DNA from: Sphaerisporangium siamense
GTDB lineage: Bacteria > Actinomycetota > Actinomycetes > Streptosporangiales > Streptosporangiaceae
Reading direction: 5' to 3'
DNA length: 64,000 nucleotides
Assembly: GCF_014205275.1 (NCBI RefSeq)
Contig: NZ_JACHND010000001.1
Span: 7,688,001 to 7,752,000, forward strand
Shown here: in pieces, positions 63,171-64,000 of the stretch
Position numbering within the stretch: position 1 is the stretch's first letter
How the letters are laid out: each line of letters opens with the position of its first letter
Notes under the pieces: model-generated
The model's database searches: none
What the model was told of the DNA's origin: nothing
What the model saw: the letters and a program-made list of their open reading frames with translations, nothing else
Made by a program: the position numbers and the translations under genes

Positions 63171-64000
63171 CGCGCCGCCGCCTCCAGAACGTTCTCGGTG
63201 CCGAGCGCCTTGGCGTAGACGAAGATGCCGATGAGCATCACGGCCATCAGCGTGAAGGACAGCGCCGCGCCGGCCGGGTAGTCGTTGTTCACGAGGTACT
63301 CGGTCTGGATGATGTTGCCGATCATGGTGTTCGCCGGGCCGCCGAGGATCGACGCGTTGACGTAGTCGGAGGTCATGGGCACGAACGTCATCAGAACCCC
63401 GGCGAAGACCCCCGGCAGGGAGAGCGGGAGCACGATCTTGGCGAACGACTGGGCCCGCGTGGCGTACAGGTCCTGGGACGCCTCCACGACGCGCGGGTCC
63501 ACGCGTTCCAGCGCGACGTAGATCGGCAGCACCATGAACGGCAGGTAGTTGTAGGTCAGGCCGCCGATCACCGCCACGGTGGTCGCCAGGATGTGGAAGT
63601 CCTGCGGCAGCAGCCCGAGGTCCTTGAGCGGCGCCAGCAGGATGCCGTCGTCGGCGAGCAGGAACTTCCACGACACCGTGCGCAGCACGAACGACACGAA
63701 GAACGGCAGCAGCACCAGCAACAGGTAGGTCGACTTGCGCGCGCCGCCCTTGAAGGCGATCCAGTACGCCATGGGATAGGCGAGCACGATCGTCAGGATC
63801 GTGCCGGCCAGGCCGTAGACGACCGAGCGCAGGAACTGCGTCTTGTACGCGGCCAGGGTCTGGCCGTAGTTGGCGAAGTGGAAGGTCTGCAGGAAGCCGT
63901 TGACGACGTCGCCCTCCATCGTGGAGACCGAGGCCATGTAGACCAGCGGCACCACCAGGAAGATGAGCAGCCACAGCCCGCCGGGAAGGATGAGCAGGTA
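63167..64000 (-). CDS. potB: Polyamine ABC transporter permease, PotB type (5' end outside)
   Basis: The last 277 codons of a permease that begins beyond the window; the first visible residues (YLLILPGGLWLLIFLVVPLV) are the start of helix 1. Seen: QTLAAYKTQFLRSVVYGLAG, PMAYWIAF, PFFVSFVLRTVSWKFLLADD, the EAA-like loop ASQDLYATRAQSFAKIVLPL and VPMTSDYVNASILGGPANTM, a PotB hallmark. It is translationally coupled to the potC-like gene (ATGA overlap). The potA ATPase gene and maybe potD should lie to the right of the window. Confidence 0.92.
   Translation of the reverse strand, partial: YLLILPGGLWLLIFLVVPLVYMASVSTMEGDVVNGFLQTFHFANYGQTLAAYKTQFLRSVVYGLAGTILTIVLAYPMAYWIAFKGGARKSTYLLLVLLPFFVSFVLRTVSWKFLLADDGILLAPLKDLGLLPQDFHILATTVAVIGGLTYNYLPFMVLPIYVALERVDPRVVEASQDLYATRAQSFAKIVLPLSLPGVFAGVLMTFVPMTSDYVNASILGGPANTMIGNIIQTEYLVNNDYPAGAALSFTLMAVMLIGIFVYAKALGTENVLEAAAR

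Overview
The window is high-GC actinomycete chromosome. Actinobacterial rRNA genes, long GC-rich secreted proteins, PucR and TetR regulators, F420/flavin-type oxidoreductases and many starts that lie directly behind a -10 box all fit. A member of the Streptosporangiales is my best guess, from overall gene character only; I could not run a 16S comparison.

Layout. 1-4 kb: the end of a secreted-protein gene, a membrane-anchored PP2C phosphatase, and two MEP-pathway isoprenoid genes (ispG, dxr). 4.2-6.5 kb: two tandem secreted trypsin-like proteases. 6.5-18 kb: amine/GABA-type catabolism, with an aldehyde dehydrogenase, TetR and PucR regulators, gabT, a saccharopine-dehydrogenase-like enzyme, a PotD-like lipoprotein, and a coupled mmsA plus class III aminotransferase pair. 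18-25 kb: an MFS exporter divergent from its TetR regulator, a PucR regulator coupled to a DmpA-type peptidase, and a secreted phosphodiester glycosidase. 25.2-26.8 kb: a gene-free array of long GC-rich repeats enclosing a remnant of a group II intron maturase. 27.0-32.8 kb: a complete rRNA operon on the minus strand (promoter, 16S, 23S, 5S, terminator).

33-34.8 kb: an AI-2E family transporter gene with several frame breaks, then an AraC regulator. 34.8-41.3 kb: a GT-C type membrane protein and three secreted GH18 chitinases, two of them translationally coupled, with a near-perfect palindromic operator upstream of the first. 41.7-49.5 kb: a serine hydrolase, LeuE-type exporter, DUF5519-like protein, two membrane proteins, a rifampin-phosphotransferase-like enzyme and an LLM oxidoreductase. 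49.7-54.6 kb: a 701-residue protein with a TIR-like segment, initiator tRNA, an FAD monooxygenase and RNase Z. 54.6-60.7 kb: a tightly packed three-gene unit (GCS2/ATP-grasp fusion, asparagine-synthase-type amidotransferase, S9 peptidase) that looks like a pathway for an undescribed peptide-like metabolite. 60.8-64 kb: a gamma-glutamylputrescine-oxidase-like enzyme and two polyamine-type ABC permeases; the second runs off the window.

Two themes recur. One is uptake and breakdown of amines and polyamines, which links the 6-18 kb and 60-64 kb blocks. The other is secreted hydrolases for peptides and chitin. The best candidates for new biology are the amidoligase operon (54.6-60.7 kb), the TIR-like protein (49.7 kb) and the repeat array beyond the rRNA operon (25.2-26.8 kb).
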